Assembly: GCF_026914265.1 (NCBI RefSeq)
Contig: NC_069133.1
Location: forward strand, 33,082,817 to 33,146,816
DNA length: 64,000 bases
Reading direction: 5' to 3'
From: Mya arenaria
Lineage: Eukaryota; Mollusca; Bivalvia; Myida; Myidae
Under the pieces are notes generated by a model that saw only the letters and a program-made list of their open reading frames with translations, was not told the origin of the DNA and did not search any database. This document shows, piece after piece, positions 39,595 to 50,222 of this stretch (its first letter is position 1; each line of letters begins with the position of its first letter). The position numbers were made by a program, and so were the translations under genes.

Positions 39595-42500
39595 TTAAGT
39601 CATAACATTAATTATCGTGGATCTTACTTTAAGCGAATCTTTAACAAACAGACATAGTTTAATAAGCTCTATTTTATCATTTGATTGCAACAGTTGTAAA
39701 TATTTAAATACAGACGGTCTTGTATAATAGCATTTCTTAATATATTTTTTTCTATAATCATTAAAAGCTTGACACACACAGATAAAGTGAAATTCATCTT
39801 CAATATCATTGGAATTACAACAAAGACAATATCTTTGGTTTCGAACAACATTATTTCTAGCGTATCTACCAGTCTGAATATGGAGTGGGTGCACGGAGAG
39901 TCGCAGTCTACAAAAGAAAAATCGTAAACTTTGGGGTATAATGTCTAAATAACTCTCATATTCAAGACTAGTCTTAAAATTTCTATACATATCTAGCACC
40001 GTGCTTTTTTCTAAAGTACCATACCAATCTTGTTTAAACGCATCGTGTATTCTACATTTGAAAACTGTTATAAATCTATCAACATCAATATTGTAAATAT
40101 CGTCATAAACATGACTAAAACCGAAATCATTTAAAATCTTTTTTATGTTGTACACCCAATTACGACAACCTTTGTCACAATCATTCTTAGCTTGCGTATA
40201 TATAGTTTTGATAATAATATTATCAGTGGTAGCAACCTTAAACCAATATGACACTATACGTACATATCTTTGAAGATATAAAGGAAATCTTCCTAATTCG
40301 CCATAAACAGTGGCATTGCAAGTATTTGTTTTCACTCTTAATAATCTTTTACAAAATTTTAAATGAATTCTTTCTAACTCCTTAGATTTTGTGTAGCCCC
40401 AAACCTCTGCCGAATAATTTAAAATAGAACCAACAAATGCGTCAAATAATTGACACAATATTTTTGGTTTCAAGTCGTACTCTTGGCATTTACAAAATAA
40501 AATATTCATTGCCTTAAGGGCTTTACCAATCAAATGTTCTTGGTTAAGGCTAAAACTGCCAGTATAATTAAACACAACACCTAAATAATTGAAGTCGTTA
40601 ACAACGTGAATATCGTGGCCATCATAAGTCCATTTTTCATTGGGCAATAACCCGCCTCTCTTACGAAACACCATAATTTTGGTTTTATCAGTATTAACTT
40701 TTAATCCCCAAGTGTTGCAGTAATTTGCTAAATTATCCAAATGGGTTTGAAGTTCATCAGGAGATTTGCCTACAATGGCCATGTCATCAGCAAATAATAA
40801 TAAAATCAATACAATGTCATCTATGTGTAATCCTAAATTAATATCGCTTTGCAAATATAATTCAATATCTTCTACGAATAGAGAAAATAATAAAGGGGAC
40901 ATAACTTCCCCTTGGCGTAAGCCTACAGCATAACTAAAATAATCAGAATATGATGACAATGATTTAACACATGATTTAACTCTTTGATACATGTCCCGAA
41001 CAATTCTAAGTATTTTCCCTTGTATTCCACATTTATACATCTTCATCCATAATGCATTTCTATAAATTGTATCAAAACATTTCATCATATCGACAAATAT
41101 AATATATAGTCTTTTATTTTCAAACAAATAATTTTGTATCAGAGATAACAGTATATAAATAGCATCTATTGTAGAGCGCCCCTTTCGAAATCCGAATTGA
41201 GCATCCGAAATAATATTATGTTCTTCACAAAATGTTTCGACGCGCTTATTTATAACAGTGGTAAATAATTTTGATAAACAGCTTACTAAAGTAATTCCCC
41301 TGTAATTATTGACATCAGATTCTGAACCCTTTTTATGAAGGGGAATAATAATACCTTCTGTCCACTGCTCGGGAAAATGACCAGAATTTAATATATTGTT
41401 AAACAAATCGCATAAATGCGAAGATAATATATCTACAGTTTCGATAAAATATTCATTCAACAAATAATCACTGCCGTAAGCTTTATATCGTTTCAATGAC
41501 TTGACAGCATTTATAATTTCTTGTACAGTTATAGACTCATCCAGTTCAGGAAAATAATTATTTGGAACATTAAAATCATTATTATTATTAAAATCTTCTG
41601 CATCGTGATTAATATCACCAAACGTGTTATTACTAAGTGTTTCAAAATATTCTCGAAATTCCTTTAGAGGTATTTTGTTTGATTTATTAGAGGATTTAGA
41701 CTTAAAATGTTTCCAAAAGTCTCTAGGTTTGCTCTTTCTTAAGTTTTCAATATCACTCATTCTCTTTTTATAATCAATATTCTTCTTTTTACGAACAATA
41801 TTTTTATAACAAGTTTTCCGATCACATAAAATCAATCTGTTAGCATCTGATTTATCCTTATTGAAAATTCCTAGTGCTTCTAAATACAGATTTTGTGAAA
41901 TAATACAGTCGTGATCAAACCAGTTCTTATTACTATTTGTATAATTTGTAAAAAATACTTCATCTTTAAAAAAACATTCTTTAGAAAACAATGGGTCGGC
42001 TACACTCCGTATTGTGTTTGTAAACATAAGCAACATATTATTAACAGAGTCTTTACTTGAGCAATCTGCGCTATTAACAATGTTATTAAAAGTAGGTAAA
42101 TTTGCAATAATCCCGGAGCGAAACTGCTCCCGAAAAGATACGTTCCATTTATATTTAATCTCTGAGTAGTTTTTAGTATCAGGTAAAATACTATTACATA
42201 GTAATGAAATATTTAGCGGAGCGTGATCGCTCCATTCATTGAATGATTCTATAGTAAAATCTTTAATCTGTGAAAAATTACGCTCACTCGATAACAAATA
42301 GTCAATCACTGAACAGCCGTTATGTGACATGAATGTATACTGATTGGTATTACCAATGCGACCGTTTAAAATGCGAAAACTTGACCCTTTACATATATCT
42401 AAAAGTTTTATCCCATGATTATTATGAGATTTGTCGATTGAAGCCCTGTCAGGGGTGCAATCAAATTCGTAATCGTGACTATCAGTATAACAATTATATT

Positions 42501-43020
42501 TATCATGAGTAACATAGTCTTTTTTACTTCCAACCCTACTATTCAAATCACCACAAATAAATACACAACCAACACTATCGTATAAAAACAGATCGTTTTC
42601 TAAAATATCAAATAAATCAACATTAACAGTATTGTATATAGGCGAGTCCTCACCCCAAATGTAGGTACCACATAAATAAATATCTTCGGGGATGTTAAAA
42701 AAGGTGCGATCAAGTTTCAGCCAAATAATTGTGTCAAAATGATTTTTAATGATTTCAATGCCATCACTTAAATGATTCTTATAATATAAAACTATTCCCC
42801 CACTATTTCGCTTAGCGTTCCTATGTTGAAATTTGCGATAAAAATTGTGTGATTTATACCCATTTAAATCTATATTACTATTAGAATCACACCATGACTC
42901 GTACAGAAAACAAATATCGTGTTTTTCTAAAATATTTACAAATTCAATGCTCTCCTTTTTCTCCCTCGTAAGTCCATGGACGTTCCACGAGAGAACGGAT
43001 AGTTCGCCCCCAACGTGCCC
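39595..43020 (-). CDS. LINE ORF2: AP endonuclease and reverse transcriptase
   Basis: 1141 codons open from the base after the ORF1 stop, in the same frame. Endonuclease: LSVLSWNVHGL at residue 7, E41 in ESWCD, GDLNSR near 156 and SDHAPLN near 264. Reverse transcriptase: HKKGSESDVNNYRGI, FGFRKGRSTIDA, FVDMMKCFDTI, GLRQGEVMSPLLFSLF, LLFADDMAI, GLKVNTDKTK and NYLGV. A C-terminal Cys/His motif CLCC ... EDEFHFIC follows. No ATG lies in frame in the first 220 or so codons, so the endonuclease part needs readthrough, non-AUG initiation or reinitiation. All catalytic motifs look intact. Confidence 0.9.
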   Translation of the reverse strand, partial: GHVGGELSVLSWNVHGLTREKKESIEFVNILEKHDICFLYESWCDSNSNIDLNGYKSHNFYRKFQHRNAKRNSGGIVLYYKNHLSDGIEIIKNHFDTIIWLKLDRTFFNIPEDIYLCGTYIWGEDSPIYNTVNVDLFDILENDLFLYDSVGCVFICGDLNSRVGSKKDYVTHDKYNCYTDSHDYEFDCTPDRASIDKSHNNHGIKLLDICKGSSFRILNGRIGNTNQYTFMSHNGCSVIDYLLSSERNFSQIKDFTIESFNEWSDHAPLNISLLCNSILPDTKNYSEIKYKWNVSFREQFRSGIIANLPTFNNIVNSADCSSKDSVNNMLLMFTNTIRSVADPLFSKECFFKDEVFFTNYTNSNKNWFDHDCIISQNLYLEALGIFNKDKSDANRLILCDRKTCYKNIVRKKKNIDYKKRMSDIENLRKSKPRDFWKHFKSKSSNKSNKIPLKEFREYFETLSNNTFGDINHDAEDFNNNNDFNVPNNYFPELDESITVQEIINAVKSLKRYKAYGSDYLLNEYFIETVDILSSHLCDLFNNILNSGHFPEQWTEGIIIPLHKKGSESDVNNYRGITLVSCLSKLFTTVINKRVETFCEEHNIISDAQFGFRKGRSTIDAIYILLSLIQNYLFENKRLYIIFVDMMKCFDTIYRNALWMKMYKCGIQGKILRIVRDMYQRVKSCVKSLSSYSDYFSYAVGLRQGEVMSPLLFSLFVEDIELYLQSDINLGLHIDDIVLILLLFADDMAIVGKSPDELQTHLDNLANYCNTWGLKVNTDKTKIMVFRKRGGLLPNEKWTYDGHDIHVVNDFNYLGVVFNYTGSFSLNQEHLIGKALKAMNILFCKCQEYDLKPKILCQLFDAFVGSILNYSAEVWGYTKSKELERIHLKFCKRLLRVKTNTCNATVYGELGRFPLYLQRYVRIVSYWFKVATTDNIIIKTIYTQAKNDCDKGCRNWVYNIKKILNDFGFSHVYDDIYNIDVDRFITVFKCRIHDAFKQDWYGTLEKSTVLDMYRNFKTSLEYESYLDIIPQSLRFFFCRLRLSVHPLHIQTGRYARNNVVRNQRYCLCCNSNDIEDEFHFICVCQAFNDYRKKYIKKCYYTRPSVFKYLQLLQSNDKIELIKLCLFVKDSLKVRSTIINVMT

Positions 43021-44004
43021 CTACAGCCGCACCTGCTCGCCGTCCACGTACAGGGTGTCATACGCAATCCATGCTCGCTTGCCCTCTTTCCTGGCGTCCT
43101 TCATCATGGGTACCAGCCTGCGTCGTTTATCTAGCACTTCCGGTGGGAACTGTTCGTACATTTGGCATCCCGTCCCAGCCAAATGTTTCCACTCCCGCCG
43201 AACTACCTCCCTGTCCTTGAAAAATGTAAACTTTGCAACGATGTTTCGCACTTTACCCTCTCTTGGTTGTCCCGGGGAGCGGTGGACGCGCTCAAAGCGA
43301 ATAGACTCAGCCGTCTCTTTCGCGATCTTGAGGGTCTCCTGCATGTGCATACGAAGCTTGTTTTCGGTGACGTCGGCTGGCTCGTTTCCTGAAGAGTTAT
43401 CTTCGGGAACATTGGTGAACACCAAATTATTTCTCATTGACTGCGATTTTAAGTACGCAACGTCGTCCCGAAGCTCCTTACGTTGTTTTTCCAACACATT
43501 CACCCTGTCCGCCATAATCCCCGCCTCAACGTCAACTGACTCAACCTTGTCCTCGAGCTTGTTCACGCGTTCGTCTGTACGCTTGACACGGTCCTCGAGT
43601 GCTATCCATATTTTTCTTAACTCCCTTTCAAAGTCCGTAACCTTAAGTTCAAGGGTTTCAATTTTATTCAATTTATTTTCCATGACGGTTAATTTATCGC
43701 CCATCGCCCTCATACAGTCTAGCAGGTCTTTGTTTGTGGGTTCTCTGCCGCCTTCCGCCATCTTGCAATTGCGTTTCCCCGAGCCCGACACAGGTGTTTT
43801 GTTAAATACTTCGCGTGTGCTCTCCTCATACAGAGAATCGTTTGTGTCCTGAAACAGCACAGCACTCGCCTTGCCTAAAATATCACTGACAGAAAAGCTT
43901 GTGTCAGATTCCTCGGACGGGCCTCTTTGTTTCGTCACTTTGTTTTTGTTTAAATTGTCCGAATTACTTCCACTACTATTTCTATCTTTTCTTTTGTTTG
44001 TCAT
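43021..44004 (-). CDS. LINE ORF1 protein (L1 ORF1-like, RNA-binding chaperone)
   Basis: 327 aa. The N-terminal third is Ser/Asn/Lys-rich, as in MTNKRKDRNSSG. Residues about 110-185 are a charged heptad-like coiled coil (MENKLNKIETLELKVTDFER, VNKLEDKVESVD, VLEKQRKELRDD). It is followed by the RRM-like core RNNLVFTNVPE and a basic C-terminal domain (ESIRFERVHR, FTFFKDREVVRREWK). The layout matches L1 ORF1 proteins, which trimerise and bind element RNA. It ends at a TAG (43021-43023) that is in frame with ORF2. Confidence 0.85.
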   Translation of the reverse strand: MTNKRKDRNSSGSNSDNLNKNKVTKQRGPSEESDTSFSVSDILGKASAVLFQDTNDSLYEESTREVFNKTPVSGSGKRNCKMAEGGREPTNKDLLDCMRAMGDKLTVMENKLNKIETLELKVTDFERELRKIWIALEDRVKRTDERVNKLEDKVESVDVEAGIMADRVNVLEKQRKELRDDVAYLKSQSMRNNLVFTNVPEDNSSGNEPADVTENKLRMHMQETLKIAKETAESIRFERVHRSPGQPREGKVRNIVAKFTFFKDREVVRREWKHLAGTGCQMYEQFPPEVLDKRRRLVPMMKDARKEGKRAWIAYDTLYVDGEQVRL

Positions 44005-44203
44005 GATTGCAGAGTCACATATTTAATCCGTCCGTTCAAATGCCATATAATCCACATATTTAAGTATAAATCGAGACTTTATTTATTTGATTTAAACTAA
44101 AAAAACACACAAAATTTATCCCCGATTTGAAACACGTACACTTCGCGCCATATCACGTGACCTACATCATCAAAGCATCTGATATAAATCATAAAAATAA
44201 ACT

Positions 44204-46674
44204 AAGCTAGGCCAGTATGATTTAGTTCCATATTTTCTACGTATATCACCCTAAGAGGAACAACCTAGTAGAAACTAAGAATCTGGCTCAAAATAATTCT
44301 GTGGACATAATTTACATTAACGTTCTGTACATATTCTGTTGAAGAATTGTGGTCTATCTCGACTCGAGTGAGGTCAAAGTAATAAACGCAGTATGAGTTT
44401 TTCTCCACGAAGTAAGGAACAAACGAGAAAATGTATCTGACTTATACGACGATAAGTGTACTGCATATATTAATGAGGAAAAAATGCATTACTGAATACA
44501 TACAGATTTATAAATTGACAAGTAGAAATATTTTTTTCCGAAAGATTAACATTAGATTATTATTATAGCCTTTACAATGTATCGGCTGGTGTGATTACTC
44601 GAAATTCTCGTGCACGATCCGCTTACAAAAGCGTAAGAAGACACTTTTTCAAGAGCTCTGCTGGAGTATAGTCGTATAATTGCAGAAATCAATGATGCAT
44701 GTAACATCGATACGTTAACCCCTATTATGAGGCTTATATTTACAGAATATGTTTGCAATAAAGGTAATAAGTATTTTGCAAAAAGTTGAACAGCGCCAAT
44801 CTTATATGTTTTAGTGAAGGCGATGCAAATGTCCCCATGTCATGATTTTCGGGACGAACTTAAACGAAATCGCGAGAGTAAGAGCTATGCTTAAAGAAGA
44901 ACTCTTTTTATTGACTGATTTCTGATAAGTACTAACATTACAAATGATGCTGTTCTGTTGTTTAAGTCAGTTTCATGGTTTTTGTGTGTAAGCTGGTTGA
45001 AGGTTGCCTTTAATGGGAGCAATGTGCATCAGATCATATACGAGTCTAGTAGTAGATTAATAAATATAAATACTACTAATAAATTACCTTTGCAGTATTT
45101 TCCAAGCGTTGAAAGGTATTGAATTATTAAATGATCGGCGAGTGAGCCGTGAACCACGTTAAAATACGTCCACTACTACATCATTTTTTCCATGAACGCG
45201 TAGACGCGGTTGCGAAGCGTTGGCACTACCACGTTTACTGCGTCTGCTCGACGCACGCCTTCAGCACTGAGCGTGCTAGACGGTTATATTGAAGCGTACG
45301 TCTTCTGTTTGTGGCGTTGCGCATGGACATAATTGAGGGTTCACTGTGTTGCAAGTTTTGGGTCATTTTCATCCATTTGATCATACGTTGCCATTCCACT
45401 AAATTACTAAAGCAGTTTCGATGTACATTTTTTTTGTATTCAAAAATATAACGAAGAAATCGCAACTCTCCTCCCAGTATGTAGAATGCTGACGAATTGT
45501 GTGTCGGCAATCAACAAAACCAGCTACTGACACCTATTCAAAACAAAATACGCATTAAACCAAGAAACTTTAGTGACGGTGTTCAAACAAAAAGTTTGCC
45601 ACCAACCATTCAAATCAAACCAGCTAAAACAGAACAATACAATTATTCACTTTTTATGAAGGCAGTACAGGACCGGGACTTTGACTTTCGGTCCAGCCAA
45701 CCCCGGGTAAAATCGAACTGATGGTTAAACCCCGGCCAAATGACCCCCGCACCCCAGAGACTCTATATATGGCCCAATCTCCGATAAATTTGGCGCTATG
45801 ACAAAACCACCGCGGTCACTCGGCCTTGCGGGGCCACCTGGAAAGTAATAAAACGGCCCTTTTCCCCGGCTATCCCCCCGGACCTGGGGGGGGGGGGGGC
45901 GTGGTTACAATTGACTGGTGCACAAGACGTCAATGAAAGACCAGTACTCTACGTCGACGCCTAATGCCAGAGTTGGTCTTGCGTCGATTTCATACATTTA
46001 CAGAATTAGCTCAAAAATAATGATTTAGAGAACTTAATCACCCATTAAACATGCCATATCCCCAGGCGGGTCCAGGGAGGGTCCCGGAATTTCGAACCAT
46101 TCCCCGGTGGGGGATTAATACCATCCAGAACTAAAGATTATGAAAATAGCCATGGTAATGGACTCAAATCCCCAGGAATTCTGAACCATATCCCCTGGGG
46201 AGCCTTTTAAAAAATATAGCATGCATGATTCATGGTAAGATTTAATGGCACGTGCCTGATACAAAACCAACCCCAGTCATCATTGGGAATATCATGTTCT
46301 TCCATCTCCTGTGTATGGTAATCGTTTACATACCTATGTTTATGTTAAAATAACATAACATGATGTGTGTTTATAAAAATGTGGTATTTCTTAAAACTTT
46401 CAAATGTGGTCATCTTTAAGACCCTCAAAAGCATACATCAAACTAAAGATCCATCCCTGCAAGAGGCCAACGAGGGCCTATATATGCTCTACTGGCATGG
46501 CTTATTTGGTCATTTCCTATCCAGAGAATGTACTCTGAAGTTTGCTTAAATGGAGTTTTGGTACGATTGTACACTGCCTTTCATGTCGTATGTTCATTGA
46601 ATGAAATTTAAATACACTCTATCCAGCCGTTTTTAAACAATAGTCCAAACAAAGAAGACTCCAATGGACTAACC
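44204..46674. other. Intergenic repeats
   Basis: No gene recognised. Holds a GC-rich block at 45660-46215 with clustered cccc/gggg strings, including a G-run at about 45886-45899 and near-palindromic 'ccccgg' blocks, plus an 'acaagaggcc' type boundary at 46458 (gcaagaggccaacgagggcc). A short ORF on the minus strand near 45235-45510 ends RRRTLQYNRLARSVL, perhaps a transposon fragment, unproven. Confidence 0.4.
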
Positions 46675-46795
46675 GACCACAGTTTACACTGACCAAATGG
46701 CTGACCAACCACAGTTGACACTGAACAATTGACTGACCAACCACAGTTGACACTGACTAATTGACTGACCAACCACAGTTGACACCGACCTCCTT
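46670..46795 (+). repeat. 32-bp tandem repeat, about 3.5 copies
   Basis: Unit ctgaccaaccacagttgaca plus ctgaacaattga, repeated with few changes. Confidence 0.85.
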
Positions 46796-47044
46796 ATTTC
46801 CTCGGAGTTCATATCCAGTCCTACTACTAAATAATTTAATATATTGTTGCAACAATTTTTAAGACGAAATGAATAGTCTTGTTGTCATTTATTTTACTTC
46901 TTTATTGCCTAAATTCACTGAAGATTTGCATAAGACACAATATGTAAGTATGCTCAGAAGAAATAGTTTAGTCAGTATATTCTACTCTGTCAAATAATTT
47001 TCGGAAATAAAACTATAACTTAAAAATATTTTACTTACCACATA

Positions 47045-48289
47045 CTAGTAGTTTATTTAATATCCAACATTTGTAAACAATTTAAACACACAATACCAGC
47101 TGATTCCAGTATTTTGCAACTTATATTTAGCAAAGGGGTCCAAATGAAAAAGTCTGTCGATGTCAATATCTAGTGTGGCACCCCTCGCTTCAATAACAGC
47201 ATCGTACCGACGTCTCATGCTGCTTATTAGTGTTCTTATAATTGGAAGTGGTATTCTCGCCAATTCCTCCTGTAAAGCCCGCTCAAGCCTCCGCAGAGTT
47301 ATTGACGTCATCTTTGCTACGTACAAGGTAATCCCACATATGCTCGATCGGTGAGAGGTCGGGTGATTTTGCAGGCCAATCAAGGATGTCGATGTTGTGT
47401 CCAGCCAGAACGTTTTGTGTGTAACGTGCAGTGTGGCAGCGAGCGTTACCCTGCTGTAGAACGTCAGCATGACGGTTGGCTATGTACGGCGCAACGACGG
47501 GAACAATGATTTCATCACAATAGCGAACAGCATACAGATTTTCACGCATTGTTTTAAGTTCTTTTTTTCCACTGTATGAAATTCTGCCCCATATCATAAC
47601 ACTTCCACCACCGTATTGTTCACGTTGGATGACGTTAGCAGGATCAAGCCGTTCACCTTTGCGTCTCGATACACGGACCGTGCTATCTTCCCCTTGCAGA
47701 TTAAATTTTGATTCGTCTGTGAAAACGATCCTGTTTCATTGCCTTCTTATCTACCAAAGACACTGGCGAGCTCAATTTAGACGTGCTATACGGGGTGACG
47801 CGCACTCAGCGGAATGCCAACGTAAGGGCGACGAGCGCGAAGTCGTGCGGCGTTCAAACGATTACGTGCGGTGAAACCCGAAATTCTGATTCCTGTGGCA
47901 GTTCTCAATTGATGTGCGATCTTCCGGGCAACCATGAAACGATGACGTCACTGTGTACCGATCTTGGTGTGGCGTTGTTTTACGAGGTTTGCCTGACCGC
48001 GGCCTGTTCTAAACGCTGCCTGTTTGAATGAATCGTTCTTGCAGTCGAAAAATAGTCCGTTCGTGAACACCAAAACGACGTGCGACTTCCAGCAATCCCA
48101 AAGCGATATTTCTGTTATCTAATGATAAGCCTGGGCGACGCCCCATGATTGTTGTCGATATTTTGTATCCAGATTATTTTAATGTGACCACTACACTATT
48201 AATTTGATAAAATTGTGGACAAAATTACCATGCTGATTAACGTGTGCACGTGCACCACGTGAATTTCGAAAAAAATAGCAAAACTACTG
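47045..48289 (-). mobile_element. Tc1-type DNA transposon, decayed
   Basis: About 1.25 kb between TA dinucleotides at 47043-47044 and 48290-48291. Left terminus ctagtagtttatttaat and right terminus (reverse complement) cagtagttttgctattt form degenerate inverted repeats. The minus strand carries a broken Tc1-like transposase. Size and TA target fit the Tc1 family. Confidence 0.75.
47057..48146 (-). pseudogene. Tc1-like (DD34E) transposase, inactive
   Basis: Starts MGRRPGLSLDNRNIALGLLE with the helix-turn-helix region VARRFGVHERTIFRLQERF, then an in-frame TAG and several frame changes. The catalytic core shows FTDESKFNLQ (first Asp), MIWGRISYSG, QQGNARCHTA and SPDLSPIEHMWDYL (Glu). The second Asp, expected in QQDNARCHTA, is Gly here (GGT). 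Its distance to the Glu is 34 residues. After HMWDYL a frameshift leads to LERALQEELARIPL ... RRYDAVIEARG, the usual C-terminus. Clearly non-functional. Confidence 0.85.
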
Positions 48290-49249
48290 TATGCAGTGGC
48301 AAATTAGGGATTAACCGATGTATTGATAATATATAGGTCAAACATATGTTGTTGAGGTGTATTTACTTAAAACTATTTTCAAAATTGTTGAATTAGTTCA
48401 AAAATGAAAATACTGACTAAACTTTTTCTTCTGAGTATATATAAACCAGTAAAATGATAAAAGATACGCATGACAAGGGCATTTAAAATAAAGTTCATAC
48501 AACATATTGTCAGACATCATCAATGTCATATGGTAGTTTTCCAATGGGCAGCTGTAAGATACCCAAAAGAGTGTACATGTTTGTGTTGTCGATAGAGGTG
48601 TTCCCATACATTATCTGGCCGGGCTTATCACCCTGGCTGCGTTTTCCTCCCATCTCAATATTCGAACATTTGGCCGTGTAGTAGGCAAAACTCCACATCT
48701 GGGCTTACTCGTGCTGACCATCAGCTGAAGGCCATAATGACTGGTGAAAAGGATAACAATGTAGTCAGCTGGAGCTGTAGCAAAGATAGGCTGTTCACTT
48801 TCAGAATATTAATAAATTTAAACCTGCAATAGAGACATGCATATGCTACTTTGCCTTTAATACACAATTGTCTGAATGTTTATAGTACAACATGTTTAGG
48901 AATGTTTTTTTTATTTCTGTTTAAAGCTTCACTCTCACAGATATACCGTTTTTACAACTTTTTTTATTTTTTGTCTTGGAACAGCACGCACATGTTGGCA
49001 TTACAGCTGGCCTACATGCCACCAGTGTGATTCATATGAAGAGAATGGAACTATTGAAACTCATAAATAAATACATATGCAAGTGTATTTTCTTCTTCTG
49101 TGAAGTTTAAAATGTATTTAAATTATACAGAGATTACAAACATGAGGAAATTATAGATACAACGCTTAACGAGGCTTCGTAAAGGAACAAAAAGGGCATA
49201 TTGAATACACATATTAAAACAAAGTATTCATTGAGTTTGATGTTGTATA

Positions 49250-49462
49250 AGTACAGTCCCAAGCACACAAAACAAAGTATGAAATTCCTTCTTGGGACCG
49301 CGAAAATGTCATCGAGCGTGGAGAAATATCGACCCTCATGATATCGAGCCATCCGATCGAATTTTATATGAACAAAGAGTAAAATAATCGCTCCTTTTTA
49401 TCTGGTTCGAGCCAACGAGGATATCGAGCCATGAGATATCGAGCCAATGAGTTTCGACTGTA
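49250..49462. mobile_element. Short element with atatcgag repeats and acagtc ends
   Basis: Left gtacagtcccaagcac and right (reverse complement) gtacagtcgaaactcattgg share GTACAGTC. The interior repeats gatatcgagccat three times. Resembles a short non-autonomous pogo/Tigger-like element. Confidence 0.45.
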
Positions 49463-49544
49463 CAAGTATTATAAAGCCAAAAAGAGCCCATCAAAACATA
49501 ATATCAACATTGCGCAAATTTTGTCAAAGCTGTCCAGCGAGAGC

Positions 49545-49830
49545 CTGAATAACTTTTCTCAAGTAATCAAACACTTTCCATTATGCTTAAATATATGCAT
49601 TATAAGAAGTTCGTAGACTATTTAAATAACATACTTAATTGATCATACATGTTTACGCCATCAAACTTCAGTGTGTACCAACAAGTATGTACATTTGGAA
49701 GGAAAGCAAACTCAATAACAAAAGTTGTCTGCTATTCAAACTATTGTGATTTGCAAAACCCGGAACAGGTCGACAATTTGATCCTGCAACGAATCATGAT
49801 AACTATATATGACATTATCTAGAATGGTAA
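49545..49830 (+). repeat. Diverged duplicated block, copy 1
   Basis: Shares ctcaagtaatcaaacacttt, an AAATT-rich middle and ttgcaaaacccggaacaggt with 53000-53235. The two copies flank the unrecognised gene at 50.2-51.0 kb. Confidence 0.55.
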
Positions 49831-50222
49831 CGTGTTTAAACTGGTAATCGAAAAAAAAGTGAAATGAGAACTCTTTTGAAGAAATAATTTTCATTATGCA
49901 TTATTTAAAGCAAGTCCTACAAAAATATAAAAAATGACGTTAACTTTATACCTTTAAAGGCGTTGTCAGCGTTTTACCAAATGCGTTTACCGGGTATTTA
50001 CGTTTACTGAAAAAGTTTTTTTTAATATGTTAGCATTATGTTATAAAGATAATCCTCGTCAACAAGGTGCTTTTATCAAAACCTCAATCGATTTCAAGAG
50101 CAAAACATGTAGATCATCACGTTTTTAGTAAATATAGCAAAACATACGAAAACCGTGTAAATATTCAAACTCATGTTTACACTGTGGCGATTCCTTCAAA
50201 TAAATGTATATATTTCACGAAT

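Larger units (their letters stand above)
39400..44203 (-). mobile_element. LINE (non-LTR retrotransposon), nearly full length
   Basis: Minus-strand element of about 4.8 kb with a 5' UTR (44005 to about 44195), ORF1 (44004-43021), ORF2 (43020-39595) and a 3' UTR ending in a (CTGT)n tail at about 39407-39428 instead of poly(A). An aataaact at 39400-39407 and again at 44196-44203 is a candidate 8-bp target duplication, but both places are AT-rich. Open reading frames of this size suggest a recent insertion. Confidence 0.88.
48290..50222. other. Intergenic between Tc1 element and unrecognised gene
   Basis: Contains a short 'aaagcttcactctcacagat' repeat (48922), a probable pogo-like TIR fragment (49250-49460) and the first copy of a duplicated block (49545-49830). 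No exon recognised. Confidence 0.5.

Noticed and set aside
42845..43852. Plus-strand ORF of 335 codons, Ser-rich
   Set aside because: Antisense to LINE ORF1, whose coiled coil and RNA-binding core are clear on the other strand.
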